41,157 bases of DNA from Mnemiopsis leidyi. Its lineage: Eukaryota > Ctenophora > Tentaculata > Lobata > Bolinopsidae. The position numbers and the translations under genes are program-made. Under the pieces are notes generated by a model, which saw only the letters and a program-made list of their open reading frames with translations, had not been told where the DNA came from and made no database searches. The first letter of the stretch is position 1. Each line of letters opens with the position of its first letter. The stretch is taken from NCBI GenBank assembly GCA_000226015.1, contig JH153789.1, positions 98,829 through 139,985 on the forward strand, in the 5' to 3' direction. Of this stretch, positions 12,201 to 21,982 are shown piece after piece.

Positions 12201-13609
12201 GACATTACAGAAACAGCCCAGTATGTTGTACGGAGAGGTGAAGAGCGAGACGACCGGCAAGAAGGGAGCTGGTACCAGAGTTTCTTCTGGGAACAAGAGA
12301 GAAACTTCCCGGGGGTCCCTCATCAGGGACATGTCTCGGAGCTCTCTAAATCAGGTACTTAGTACACACGGTACTGGTACTGGGGGCCCTGCTAGTGCCG
12401 TTTCAAACACTCCGGGCTTGGTTCCAATCGTCTTGAGTGAAATCTCCATGATATTTTACCAGGGCTTTTCATAACTGTAATTTTTTCAGGGGGTTCGAAA
12501 ATCGAGTGCGTCAAACTCGGGACAAGAAAGAAGGACAAGCGGAACAAATCGAGTGAGTGTATCGAGTCAGGAGCGGAGGAGAAGTATAACAAGAGACAAG
12601 ACATCAGGCAGTGGTGCAAGTCAGGGGTTTATTACCGGGCAGGACAGGGTGGGATCTGCTCAGAACAGACGAGCAGCATCTGCTGCTTTACCTAGACGTT
12701 CCAGTTTTAAACCTCCGGTAAGCTTGAGGAGATTATGGATTACAAGGATTACAAGGAATACAAATAATTATGCGTTGATATAGTATCATAAAGTTTTGCG
12801 AATGTTCGTAAACAAATGTTAAACTCTGTACTCTGCAGTATGGACAACGTGTCTACTGTCTACTTTGAACCTGATACCCAGTCTCTTACATTTTGACTCG
12901 CACTTTGCAGGCTGATGTCTCGGACTCTGACTCCAACTCTGATTCGGACTCCTCTGCGTTTCTCCCCGCCAGAAGGCGACCCCCTCAAGGCCTCCCTCCA
13001 GCACTCTCCTCAGATCAGGCTTATTACAACGCGCAGGGTCTCAAACTCCGAGAGTTCCAGGAGAAAAAGTTTCCGTCCCGATTTTTGGATCCGAATCCCG
13101 ATTTCCGGTCCCGGCAGAAGCCGTTCCCTATTCTATTTGACCCAGGACTGCTTAAAGCGTACAACACGTTTTGTCGTCGTGCAGGTGAGAAGACAGTTGA
13201 TTGTCTTGATTACTTCCTGTTTGATTGTAACTGCTAGTGCTGGTTCTAGTTAGTAATCATTCTTAGTGCAGAAATTCGAATTTAAACACGATTAGAGATA
13301 AGCTGAACGATGTAGTATATAGATCATAATGCAATTAGTATGTTTATAAGCGTACTTTGAGAGTTGCTATTATTTCCCTAGTTTAATTACTGACTCTTAC
13401 CATCAGCTCGAGTAAAGACAATATCACAATCACAACAAGATCTCGCCAATATCATCGCTCAGTCTGAGGTTAAGGATGTGCCGCTTGAGATCTGGGAGTC
13501 GGGTTACGTTCACAAGCAGGCCTGGGCTAAAGACAGTTCGTCCAGCAGAGTTAATGCTAATAGCTCCAGAGAAAACTCTAAAATGTGGGACACTGGACCC
13601 AAGTTTTAA
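9232..13609 (+). CDS. Unrecognised multi-exon gene for a Ser/Arg-rich protein (at least 8 exons)
   Basis: Exons: 5'UTR from about 9232 with ATG at 9270, coding to 9357; then 10847-10921, 11274-11356, 11585-11747, 12157-12354, 12490-12717, 12911-13184 and 13407-13609 (TAA). All have GT-AG borders, and phases agree from 10847 onward. The first exon ends in phase 1 while the second begins in phase 0, so one exon of length 3n+2 between 9358 and 10846 is probably missing. The N-terminus is a short acidic helix (NVIEEEKLQQELFKL). Next comes a charged segment (GRPDIERIHREADKFYHHKINKLM), then about 150 residues rich in Ser, Arg, Lys and Gly, an SDSDSNSDSDSS run at the start of the exon at 12911, and a more ordered C-terminus with aromatic residues. 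I recognise no domain. The clean splicing and phase agreement make it a real gene, probably of a scaffold or cytoskeletal type, but that last point is a guess. Confidence 0.72.
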
Positions 13610-14220
13610 GATGCCTTTGTGTTTACTTGCTTTCAGCTTATTTTATTTACGATTATGTAATTTTCCGAAGAAATCCATTATGAAGTCTGTTTGTTTTTTT
13701 TAAAGAAAGGGTTGCTCGGGATTTCGGTTGCTATTATGTATTATATTTTCTGGATTCTTTATATCTTGAAACTTTGAATTTGTTTTTGGTGAATTGAAAT
13801 TTGAATTACTAACGTTTGTAAGTCAAATGTGAAAAATTGTTGTATTCATTAATGAATTTAACTTTAACTTTAAGAACTTTATACGTCACAATGTACGCCG
13901 TTTACTTTTACTTATCAATCATCAGATGTCTGTTACTTTAATAGATCATCAATATTATCGATTAACCGAAACACATATTTAACATTGACAAATTACAGGG
14001 CTAGTGATAGTTTAGATTAAAACTATGATAGGCATCCTTAGCTGAGTTATGGAATAGAATGGTCAATGCTCAATGCTAACACTGCAAGATTAGACACAGG
14101 TCACAGTCTGCCAGCGTGGGCCACTTTTGCCCACAAATTCGGAAAAATATGGGCAATTGCATGGATCTGCAGTCAACGTTGGTAAATGAGAACTGAAGCT
14201 TGAACATGTCACTGTAGTCT

Positions 14221-14273
14221 TTGACGAGATTATATCCGTCTACCGTATCGGGTACGGGGTATCACGGCGACAA
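14221..14273. mobile_element. MITE-like element, short copy
   Basis: It begins ttgacgagattatatccgtc and ends ggggtatcacggcgacaa. Both ends match the element family at 27190-27366 and 27513-27614, whose termini are imperfect inverted repeats (TTGWCGAGRTGWTAYCC). This copy is internally deleted to 53 bp. The flanking 8-mers do not match each other convincingly. Confidence 0.6.
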
Positions 14274-14599
14274 TATAGCATATACATGTTATATAAGCAC
14301 GATAAGAAACTGGCCTGGCCTTGAGCTCAAACCTGCCGGCCGGGCGCAGCGCGCGCACTTTAAATTATTAGAACTACGGTTACGTTTGTAGACTTTATTT
14401 CTACTTTAAATGTCACCTCGTGTTAAGCAGTAGATTAATCCGAGAATTGTAACCAAATTGGAATAAGGACCTCAGAACGGATTCCTGCGACTTTCTCTTC
14501 TTGATTATGGTAGGTACTTGGTATATGAGGACGTTTACAATGGCATGGTTCCGAATTGTCCCAAGATTTCTCCTGAGTATCCTGAATTTTCGAACCAAA

Positions 14600-14865
14600 C
14601 TTGGGACAGTGATTTAGGGCTATTTCGGGCTACTAAAGATAAGGACCTCCTCACATTGTCCCTACCAATCATAGCCAACATTCATAAGTCACTGGAACAT
14701 GGTCTAACATACAAACCTAAATCAATCTATTTGGGACATTTCGGGAACTTTCAAAAATTGTTCATTTTTGTTCATTCTGGGAATTTAGGGCGACATTTCG
14801 GGCTACCAAAGGTCAGGTCCTCTTCACATTGCCCCTACCAAATATCAATCATAGTCAACCTTCAA
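14600..14865. repeat. Two diverged ~90-bp direct repeats
   Basis: The blocks at about 14600-14690 and 14780-14865 share the order of short words atttcgggctac, aaagrt, aggtcctc/aggacctc, tcacattg, ccctacca and atcatag. They look like an old tandem duplication with an insert. No function is apparent. Confidence 0.6.
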
Positions 14866-15752
14866 AAATAATCAGAGCATGATATTTGATCTAAAACAAC
14901 TGTCCCAATTTTGTCCCTTATGGTTCCAATTTGGTCTCGAAAATCCGGATTCATCAAACTCTAAGAACTATATCTGCTAAACAGCTGGGCCTGAAGAGTT
15001 CAAACTTAGGCTTTGATGCATATGTTTGGCCTGATTAGTTATGCTGCCGTTAATAAATTTATCCATATGAAGGTTTATAACTTAGAGCATCAACGTTAAG
15101 AACCAAAGCAAATGTAACCCTTTGTCTGAACGAGCATTTTTCTCACATTAGAAATATGTGTGAATTACTTTTTCAACTGCAATTTTTTTCTATTGCTATG
15201 AACTCGGGAATGAAAAGGAACAAGGAACAAAAGAAACTAGTCAGCTAGAAGAAACAGGTCAAGCAATCATAAACAAAACATATCTCTCCACAGTCCACAC
15301 TTTTTGAATTCAAAAGAATCGCCTTTCACTGTCAAAAATTTGTAAGCTGAACTTTTTAATAGGTTACAGCTCCAACTACGTAAACTTCAAGTTTTAAATT
15401 AATTCTACAAACAACGACATTAAAGTTGCGTATAGCACACGCCAGCTTGATCACTATGATCAGTCCCAATGAATGTAGTTGAGTAATTGTACATACTTGG
15501 TCTAAGCAAATGGCATCAAAAATCAAGCACATGCACAGTTCATACATTTTAGCTCACATTCCTTTCTTTGTCAAAATACGACTTTCTTGTACAGGAACAT
15601 TATGCTTGCTGAATCAAATAAAGAACAAATAAAACGTGCTAAGAAGTACTACGTTCAGTGTGCATACATCTAAAAGGGCGAAATTACTTGATGTTCAATA
15701 TTTCACCAGAAGTAAAAACTTCCCAGTTAATCGAAAATTTAGGAATTTAATC

Positions 15753-17181
15753 CTACAAAAATGTGTTGAGATCTTTTCTCACATCAGGCTTTTGTTCAGC
15801 ACTGTTCCTATTTCTAGATATAGAAGGCGTGTCAGTCAGGAAATTGTGTGCAGCGTGACTATTCCACGTGTTTTCCCTGGACTGAAGTCTGGAGGACATT
15901 CTGGACCTGGAATCTGTGTGTCTAGATTCTGTTAATCTAGACATGGGTCTCTCAAACTGGGGTCCTGTGTCTGCGACCGTCCCTCTTCGCGGGAAATTGT
16001 CCTCATCAGAGGAAACACTGCATATTTCGTAGTCTGGTTCGATTCCCCGGATGGAATCGTGCAAGTCAGACAAGTCAATCATACTGGCTGAGGAGAAGGG
16101 AGAAGTATGCTGCCAGGCGTGCTGTGACTGACGGAACGCGCGAGCAGCCCGTGCACTTGTAGGACGTGGTTTGCGAGAGTTGGTCACTACGATATACTCG
16201 TTATTACAGTCACAGTTGGAGGTTCTGTGCCCCGTGTCGGATACCAAACTCACACAACTTCCAAACCCTAGAGACTCTCTGTATCTACGTGGGTTGGGGG
16301 ATCTGGGAGGGTCTCTGCGCGCGAGCTGATCGAGAGTAGGGGGCACACCTTGTGTTCTCTTCCAAACAGTCACGTTTCTGATAAACTCCACATCGCTCCA
16401 ATCCCTAACCTCCTCGTTTGTGATTGTCGCGAAGTTTGGCCGATGAAAGAGCTCCAGGAGAGACTTCACCAAGTAGCTCAGATCAAAGGAGCGTTGTTGC
16501 CAGTTCTGAAGACTGTCCAGATAAACCTCACCGTACTCGTTGATGTTGGGGTGGAGGACGTACTCGCACGAGATGACGATCGGAGGCGAGAGAGGGTAGT
16601 TGTCAGAGGCTCGGATCGTAAACTCGTACAGGGAGCCGTGGTACAGGCCAGATCTGGGGTTGACTTTTATCTTGAACCTGAGAGGGAAATGCGTTGTGTT
16701 AAACAAATGTGAAATCTGATACAAAACATTCTCTCAACAGTCAACATGAAAGCTTAAGCGGAACCACACTTAATGCTATTATTTACACATTTTCAACTCA
16801 GCCTTCGGCTTCGATGAATAATGAGATTTACGCAACTCGCTACGCTCGAGGCGTAAGTCATGTTACTTCACACTTACTCGTTATGTAACTAGATATTACC
16901 ATATTCCCTAATATTAAAAGAAAAAGTTAATAGTTATAGCTTGACTGATCCTATGCAGACCGGAAATTCCTTTATCTTTATAAAATTATGTGAACTACTG
17001 ATACAGAATTGCTGTATTGTTGTCGTGATCATATTCGAGATTTTACCCAGATAAAGATGAAGATAAGAACCGCAACTTACCTGAGAAGATCATCGTCATA
17101 CCAGGATACAGCACACTGACCGTCAGTCAGCTGACAGCACGTTCTTGCTAACTGACGTAGTTCCCTCTGGAATACTGACAT
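15753..17181 (-). CDS. Ubiquitin-conjugating (E2)-fold protein lacking the catalytic Cys, with long Ser/Arg-rich tail
   Basis: Two coding exons on the minus strand, 17181-17081 (ATG at 17181) and 16677-15753 (TAG), join AG|G = Arg34 to give 341 aa. Residues 1-115 form a UBC fold: helix 1 (FQRELRQLA), SWYDDDLLRFKIKVN, GLYHGSLYEFTI, YPLSPP, then HPNINEYGEVYLDSLQNW at 76-93. The HPN motif (76-78) is intact. The position that holds the active-site Cys in the usual VCLD/ICLD block is Tyr86 (EVYLD). It therefore cannot form a ubiquitin thioester at the normal site. The pattern around HPNI..YGEV..D.L resembles UBE2M/UBE2F-type E2s more than UBE2V/TSG101-type variants, which I recall as lacking HPN. 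Residues 116-341 are low-complexity, rich in Ser, Arg and Asp, with no domain recognised. An upstream in-frame Met is not evident. A non-coding 5' exon may exist. Confidence 0.8.
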
Positions 17182-19076
17182 GCTCCTGAATAGGTGGGAA
17201 GTAGCGGTTCTGGAGCTCTTCAATGTTCATACAATCATCATTTTTAGTAAAATAAAAAGTAGAATCATTTGTATTGAACAAATAGTTAACAAGGAAAAAA
17301 CTATGTAAATGTTTTATGATGCCACGTGAACACTATTTGGATGGAAGACGACGTAACTGAGTCGTTAAACGCTAAGCTATGAGATTTTCAAGCAATTTTT
17401 GGTTGTTTCTGTAACCAAATGTAACGCCTGGAAAAGAAGTCAAATTAAGAAATAGATTTGTATCACCGACACTAACATCGCACATGAGGGGACCTGACTA
17501 CTTTCAATAAAGGATCGCCAGGCGAAATATCAGCTTATTTAAATTCAAGTTGAGAAAACATTGAAAATTTATATCGAAATTTAAACAGCAATAAAAGCGT
17601 TATTTCTACTCGCTTGCATAAACAAAAAACCTTAACTCATGGTTCAAAACTTTGTAGTAAACCAGACGATACTCGCCGAGCGAAATAAAAACTTCAAAAC
17701 ATTGCAAGCTAAGAACATGCAACTGCTACGACAAAGACAATGCTTGTTGATTGTAGATTTTAGCTAAGATACACTGTCTACACAAACTGAAGTCGTATAT
17801 ATATAACATTATTGATCATGCTGGTGATCTAATTAAATCAAGTTATTGTTGGTTATAAAATCAGGATTTTTAAAATGTAACACTTATTTTACTTCGGTGC
17901 ATCCAACAGCCATGTGGTTACAATGTAACCAGCCAATTACAAGAGCCGAAGAATTTTAAGGCAAGCGACGGTTATATTAAGGTAGTTTCACCATACTGTA
18001 TTGGCCCGAGGCTTTGCTACTGCAAGCGTAGCTACTCATTAAACCGTCCAACATAGTTTGGCCGAGTCTACCGGGGACTGCGTGGACCCAACAGATTTCT
18101 TAGCAGTGTCAAAGACACTCATCCCGAAGCTGGGCAGCACAGAGATTCGAACCCAGGACTCCTGAATGGAAGTTCAATGCTCTAAGCCCTCTGCAACTCA
18201 GCCACAAAATTAAGAAAAACATCTTAGTATGAAACTTTTATGTGCAATTTGATAAATACGGCAATTTAATGAATACGCTTTCTTCAGCTGAATCTCACAT
18301 GTTTATGGTAGAAATACAAGACATAACTAAATTAAATCACTTTTGGTTTTGAGAAAGTGTTGGGCAAAATGAGGGTTCCTATACTCTGTGAGTACGAAAT
18401 GAGAAGCACGTGAAAAACTGCTGTGATAAGAGTGTTGATAAAAGGAGAATATTAGTTCGAATTTAGATATAGAATCAGAGTTATTTGCTTGGTTAACATA
18501 CCCGTAACCTTAAACCTCTACGGTAACATCAAAAATTTTACAATTTACTTCCACTTCACAGTGACAGTTGGTTTACTTTGATTTGCTTTGTTGCAGTAGA
18601 CAATGTAGAAAGGTATGTTAAGTGATAAGGTTGCTCGGATTGGCCGTATCTTACTTCCCGTTGGTCAAACGTTGTCAGATGATACGAAAAAATTGTGACC
18701 CCCAAAAATATATCTTTCTTTGGTAAAACTACGAAAAGCATTAGAAGGAGTGAGGATGATACATTTGTTTCGATATATTTGTTTCGATTGAGTTTCTATT
18801 TCCATGTGACCAAAGGACTACACAGAAATCTTGGTTGCGCTGTTTATACTATTATAGTTAGCATCTGTTCAACTACAAACCAATGAGAGGTGCTGGTCCC
18901 TTGCTTTAACAGCAGCATACTTCTATATTTACACGAGGTTTTACGTCCCGTGGAAAGTTCTATCAGAATCGTGAGGAAGCTACTAGCTACATTTATTCCA
19001 CAACAACAGGAAAGTCATGTTATTCGGTTTTGTGCGTATGAAATATGAATAGCAATTGAGGCTTTCCGATGCGGGA
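17182..19076. other. Intergenic DNA upstream of the E2-like gene
   Basis: AT-rich DNA with a tRNA-headed SINE at about 17960-18208. The overlapping short open frames at 18556-18886 on both strands have no protein features. This interval presumably includes the promoter of the minus-strand E2-like gene. Confidence 0.55.
17960..18208 (-). mobile_element. tRNA-derived SINE
   Basis: Read on the minus strand from 18208, it begins with a tRNA-like head: A-box-like tggctgagttgcagagg and B-box gggttcgaatctc at about 18143. A ~170-bp unrelated body follows, containing ttcgggatgagtgtctttgacactg. The head has no matching acceptor stem, so it is not a functional tRNA gene. The body differs from the SINE at 5209/34725, so this is a second family. 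The 3' boundary is approximate. Confidence 0.65.
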
Positions 19077-19380
19077 TTTTGTAGTTTGCACTAAAAAAAC
19101 AGCGTCCCAATATCTTTGTAAAAGTTTCAAAAAGCTCAGATATTATCTGATATTATCGTATTCTGTCAAAATTTATATCAAAGTGTAAGAACTCTATTAG
19201 GTCAAATTTTAATTGGCTTTGCCTTTACTTTTGTAGTTTGCACTAAAAAAACAGCGTCCCAATATCTTTGTAAAAGTTTCAAAAAGCTCAGATATTATCT
19301 GATATTATCGTATTCTGTCAAAATTTATATTAAAGTGTAAGAACTCTATTAGGTCAAATTTTAATTGGCTTTGCCTTTAC
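19077..19380. repeat. Recent tandem duplication, 2 x 152 bp
   Basis: 19077-19228 and 19229-19380 are head-to-tail copies. I see a single substitution between them (tatatcaaag versus tatattaaag). The four bases tttt at each junction may be the microhomology that mediated the duplication. No coding content is seen. It lies just upstream of the inverted-repeat element at 19426. Confidence 0.92.
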
Positions 19381-19425
19381 TTTTTGAAATGTTTTATATT
19401 GATTCACCCTAATTGATACTCGGTA

Positions 19426-20337
19426 AAAGGGTCATATAATTGGGTGGGTGGGGCAATTGATGCCCTAGGCGCCAAATCGACGTTCCATTGGCGCCAATGG
19501 CGATGATGTCAGTGGTGCCAATGGTTGTCCGAATGGATCATTTGGAATTCAAATGGCGCCAAATGGCGTGGTGACCTACTTATGTGACCTATACAGTTGA
19601 GTTCTGTCAAGATTTGACCGGGCTTTCAGATACTCTGACCACCCCACAACGACGTTAATGGAGGATGAGTTTGATTTTTAATTGCTTAAGACTCTGGATA
19701 GTGTTCAAATGGTGAGGCATTGCATTCAACAACATAGGGTCTTGCACTACAAATGAGCTATCAAGCATGGTCCGATTTGCTTGTGAGGTGGACTTGCTTT
19801 TAGGAGAAACTTTAGCCAAGTTTTCGAGCCTTGTTAGGGAGACAAACGAAACGTTGATGTCATTTCTGGTCTTACCATTCAGGATATTCCACTTATGAAA
19901 TATAATGAAGCGTTTACGTCGTCGTTGAAGGGACATAAGTGACACACTCCATTGACGAAATAGCATTTCAGTACCGCTGTCGCCATTGGAGCTACTGTCG
20001 CCATTGTCAGCAACGAATCGCTATTCATGTCGCCATTGGCACCACTGGTACAACTGGTACTATTGGAATTCCAAATGACCCTTTCACTCCAAGTGGTGAT
20101 GGCGAAGGGTATATCGCCATCGAGTGGATCCATTTGTTCCATTATAATGGATCCAATGGTCGCCAATGGCGATCGCCATCGGTGCCAATAAAACACAGCC
20201 ATTGGAACCAATGGCCATTAGGACCACCATTGGCCTCGTCACCATTGGAGCCAATGGAAAATCTATTTGTTCCAGTGAGTAGATCTATTGGCGCCAATTA
20301 CGCCAGTTGCCCAACTCACCAAACTATATGATCCTTT
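19426..20337. mobile_element. ~0.9-kb inverted-repeat DNA transposon-like element with CCATTGG/CCAATGG subterminal arrays
   Basis: The left end (19426-19459) and the reverse complement of the right end (20337-20304) match at about 28 of 34 positions: AAAGGrTCATATArTT and onward to GGGCAAyTG. Inside both ends are dense CCATTGG/CCAATGG words, GGCGCC and GGCGATCGCC palindromes. A shared pair of blocks (gtggtgccaatgg and tcatttggaattc) also occurs in inverted orientation, at about 19510-19552 and 20029-20090. The middle (19600-19960) holds only a 103-residue minus-strand frame with no recognised transposase motif, so the element looks non-autonomous. TA is a possible target duplication but is not certain. 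The superfamily is not assigned. Confidence 0.75.
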
Positions 20338-20608
20338 AGCCTGATTCATTTTATCTTATGTATAAAGTTGGATTAACTTGGTCTGAACTCCAACTATGGA
20401 GCTGCGTGGTCTGGGGTTCGGTGTTACATTGTACAACCCAAATTTCAGGCCAAACCCTAAAAAACCGTATTTTTGAATATCTGATATCTTCCAGTACCCA
20501 ATTTGGAGAATGAATCAGTAACCGTAAACCGAACGAGTAATATTTAGCGTAATATTTAGAATTTAGATAAGAATATTAAGGGTATACCAATAAATTCAAA
20601 ATAACTGC

Positions 20609-21577
20609 ATGAGTAACAGAGAATATTATTTAGAAGCTATAATGGGCATAACGAGAAACCTCAGTGCAGCGGACTTGTATCCTCATCAGAACAGAACAAA
20701 CACAGACGAAAAACAAAAGGACTACATATTTGGATCAATATTTCTGGTGGCTACAGTGCTGGGACTCATCGTGAACTCCATACTGATCGACTACTACCGA
20801 AAACATAGGAGGGCCTGGATCCACAAGTTCTGCTTCGCTCTGGCAATAGTAAACCTGATATACATGCTAATAAGAGGAGTACCAACGACCATCTTACTGT
20901 TGGTTCCCAAACTTCATGTAGATGAGTTCAGCAATTTGGAAGAAATAATCAACGTTTTGTGTTACGTCGTAGGAGCAATCGAGACGATCATATTAGCAGC
21001 TATCTTTTTCGTCCAGTACACAAACATTTTCCATCCTGGCTGGACGCTGCTAAATGGTCCCTCGACATGCTGGCACCGCGTTACTGTTCTTGGTATTATT
21101 CTTTGCCTTTTCTTTTTTACTCCTGCTTATGTCCTTCTATTGCAGCGATCTCACTATCTATTTATAGACGAATTGATGTTCAATCTTCCTCTACTTATGA
21201 TAACAGTCGCGGTACTTTGTGTACATCTAGCAACTCGAGTGAGGTTCAGGAGACTAAAAAGAGGGCTGGTATTAGAGGTTATAGAAAAGGTCCAGAGAGA
21301 TTTCAAGCTAGTGAACATAATCGCTACTTGGCGTTTGATATGGTTCATTAGCACTGTTCTCTTTCTTAAATATATCAGCGAAGATCATGACAAAGATATT
21401 AAATACATACCGGTGCAGAGGATAGATGTCTTTATTTGCAATCTAATTGTTCCTATGGTTGAGTTCACATTTTTATCTTGCGCTATGCTCTGCTGTGACC
21501 GGGATGCTTTGGATTTTACCTTTAGAAGAAGACAGAGGGAGTATGCTACTTTAAACGGGAGTGTCTCTCAACGCTGA
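20609..21577 (+). CDS. Orphan seven-transmembrane receptor, single exon, 322 aa
   Basis: Seven hydrophobic segments at about 41-62, 74-99, 113-136, 157-178, 187-208, 233-254 and 273-296 fit a GPCR topology. The N-terminus carries two N-glycosylation sites (NLS near 17, NRT near 28). Asn56 in segment 1 (GLIVNSIL) sits where class A receptors have their conserved Asn. The DRY motif at the end of segment 3 is absent (FVQYTNIFHP), segment 6 lacks a clear FxxCWxP and segment 7 lacks NPxxY. It is therefore either a very divergent rhodopsin-like receptor or another 7TM family. The basic loop between segments 5 and 6 (RVRFRRLKRG) fits a cytoplasmic face. It is intact and starts at ATG 20609. The ligand is unknown. 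It is probably lineage-specific. Confidence 0.72.
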   Translation: MSNREYYLEAIMGITRNLSAADLYPHQNRTNTDEKQKDYIFGSIFLVATVLGLIVNSILIDYYRKHRRAWIHKFCFALAIVNLIYMLIRGVPTTILLLVPKLHVDEFSNLEEIINVLCYVVGAIETIILAAIFFVQYTNIFHPGWTLLNGPSTCWHRVTVLGIILCLFFFTPAYVLLLQRSHYLFIDELMFNLPLLMITVAVLCVHLATRVRFRRLKRGLVLEVIEKVQRDFKLVNIIATWRLIWFISTVLFLKYISEDHDKDIKYIPVQRIDVFICNLIVPMVEFTFLSCAMLCCDRDALDFTFRRRQREYATLNGSVSQR

Positions 21578-21982
21578 ATGAGAGAGTGGGACCAGAACAA
21601 TATAAAACCAACATAATTATCATACGTCATTATTGTGTGGTTTTATGAAAAACACTCAGTAAGAACTGTAGAATTCCGGGAGCAGTTAAAGAATACCTCT
21701 CCGATTTTAACCTGAAATTAGTCGAAACTGGGCGGTGGGCCCCATATGTTCTTATATCTGATAGTTTTTCGCCCACAAATGGGGCTGGACCATTTGATTA
21801 GGAAAATAAAAGTTTGTAGCTCATAAAATATATACATTTTTTTCATAAAATATTGTTTATAAGAAAAACTGTTTATAAGAAAAACTGTTTTTATCAGAAA
21901 AACTGGTGATTGACAGGGTTTCAAATGAGTTTTAAGGTCAAATTTGATTTCGCTTTCTTTCCTTGATACTGTATGATAATTA
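21578..21982. other. Short interval between convergent receptor and metallopeptidase genes
   Basis: About 400 bp of AT-rich DNA. It includes a short tandem repeat of gtttataagaaaaact-type units at about 21854-21905. No gene is seen. Confidence 0.6.

Larger units (their letters stand above)
13610..15752. other. Intergenic region between two convergent genes, repeat-bearing
   Basis: The flanking genes converge here: + strand ends at 13609, - strand ends at 15753. It contains the 53-bp MITE-like copy at 14221-14273 and a diverged duplication of about 90 bp (14600-14690 and 14780-14865). The open frame 14518-14871 is a product of that duplication and is not treated as a gene. Confidence 0.6.

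Noticed and set aside
14518..14871. 117-codon plus-strand frame
   Set aside because: It contains two copies of a duplicated non-coding block, has no splice support and shows no recognisable protein feature.
18120..18208. tRNA gene on the minus strand
   Set aside because: A and B boxes are present, but there is no acceptor-stem pairing and the homology continues into a SINE body.
19939..20331. Collagen-like Gly-X-Y reading (GTTGTTGTIGIP...) in the plus frame, and GANG/GSNG words on the minus strand
   Set aside because: The words come from CCATTGG/CCAATGG and GGCGCC palindromes of the inverted-repeat element, which read as Gly-rich on either strand. Gly periodicity breaks repeatedly and no splice structure supports a gene.
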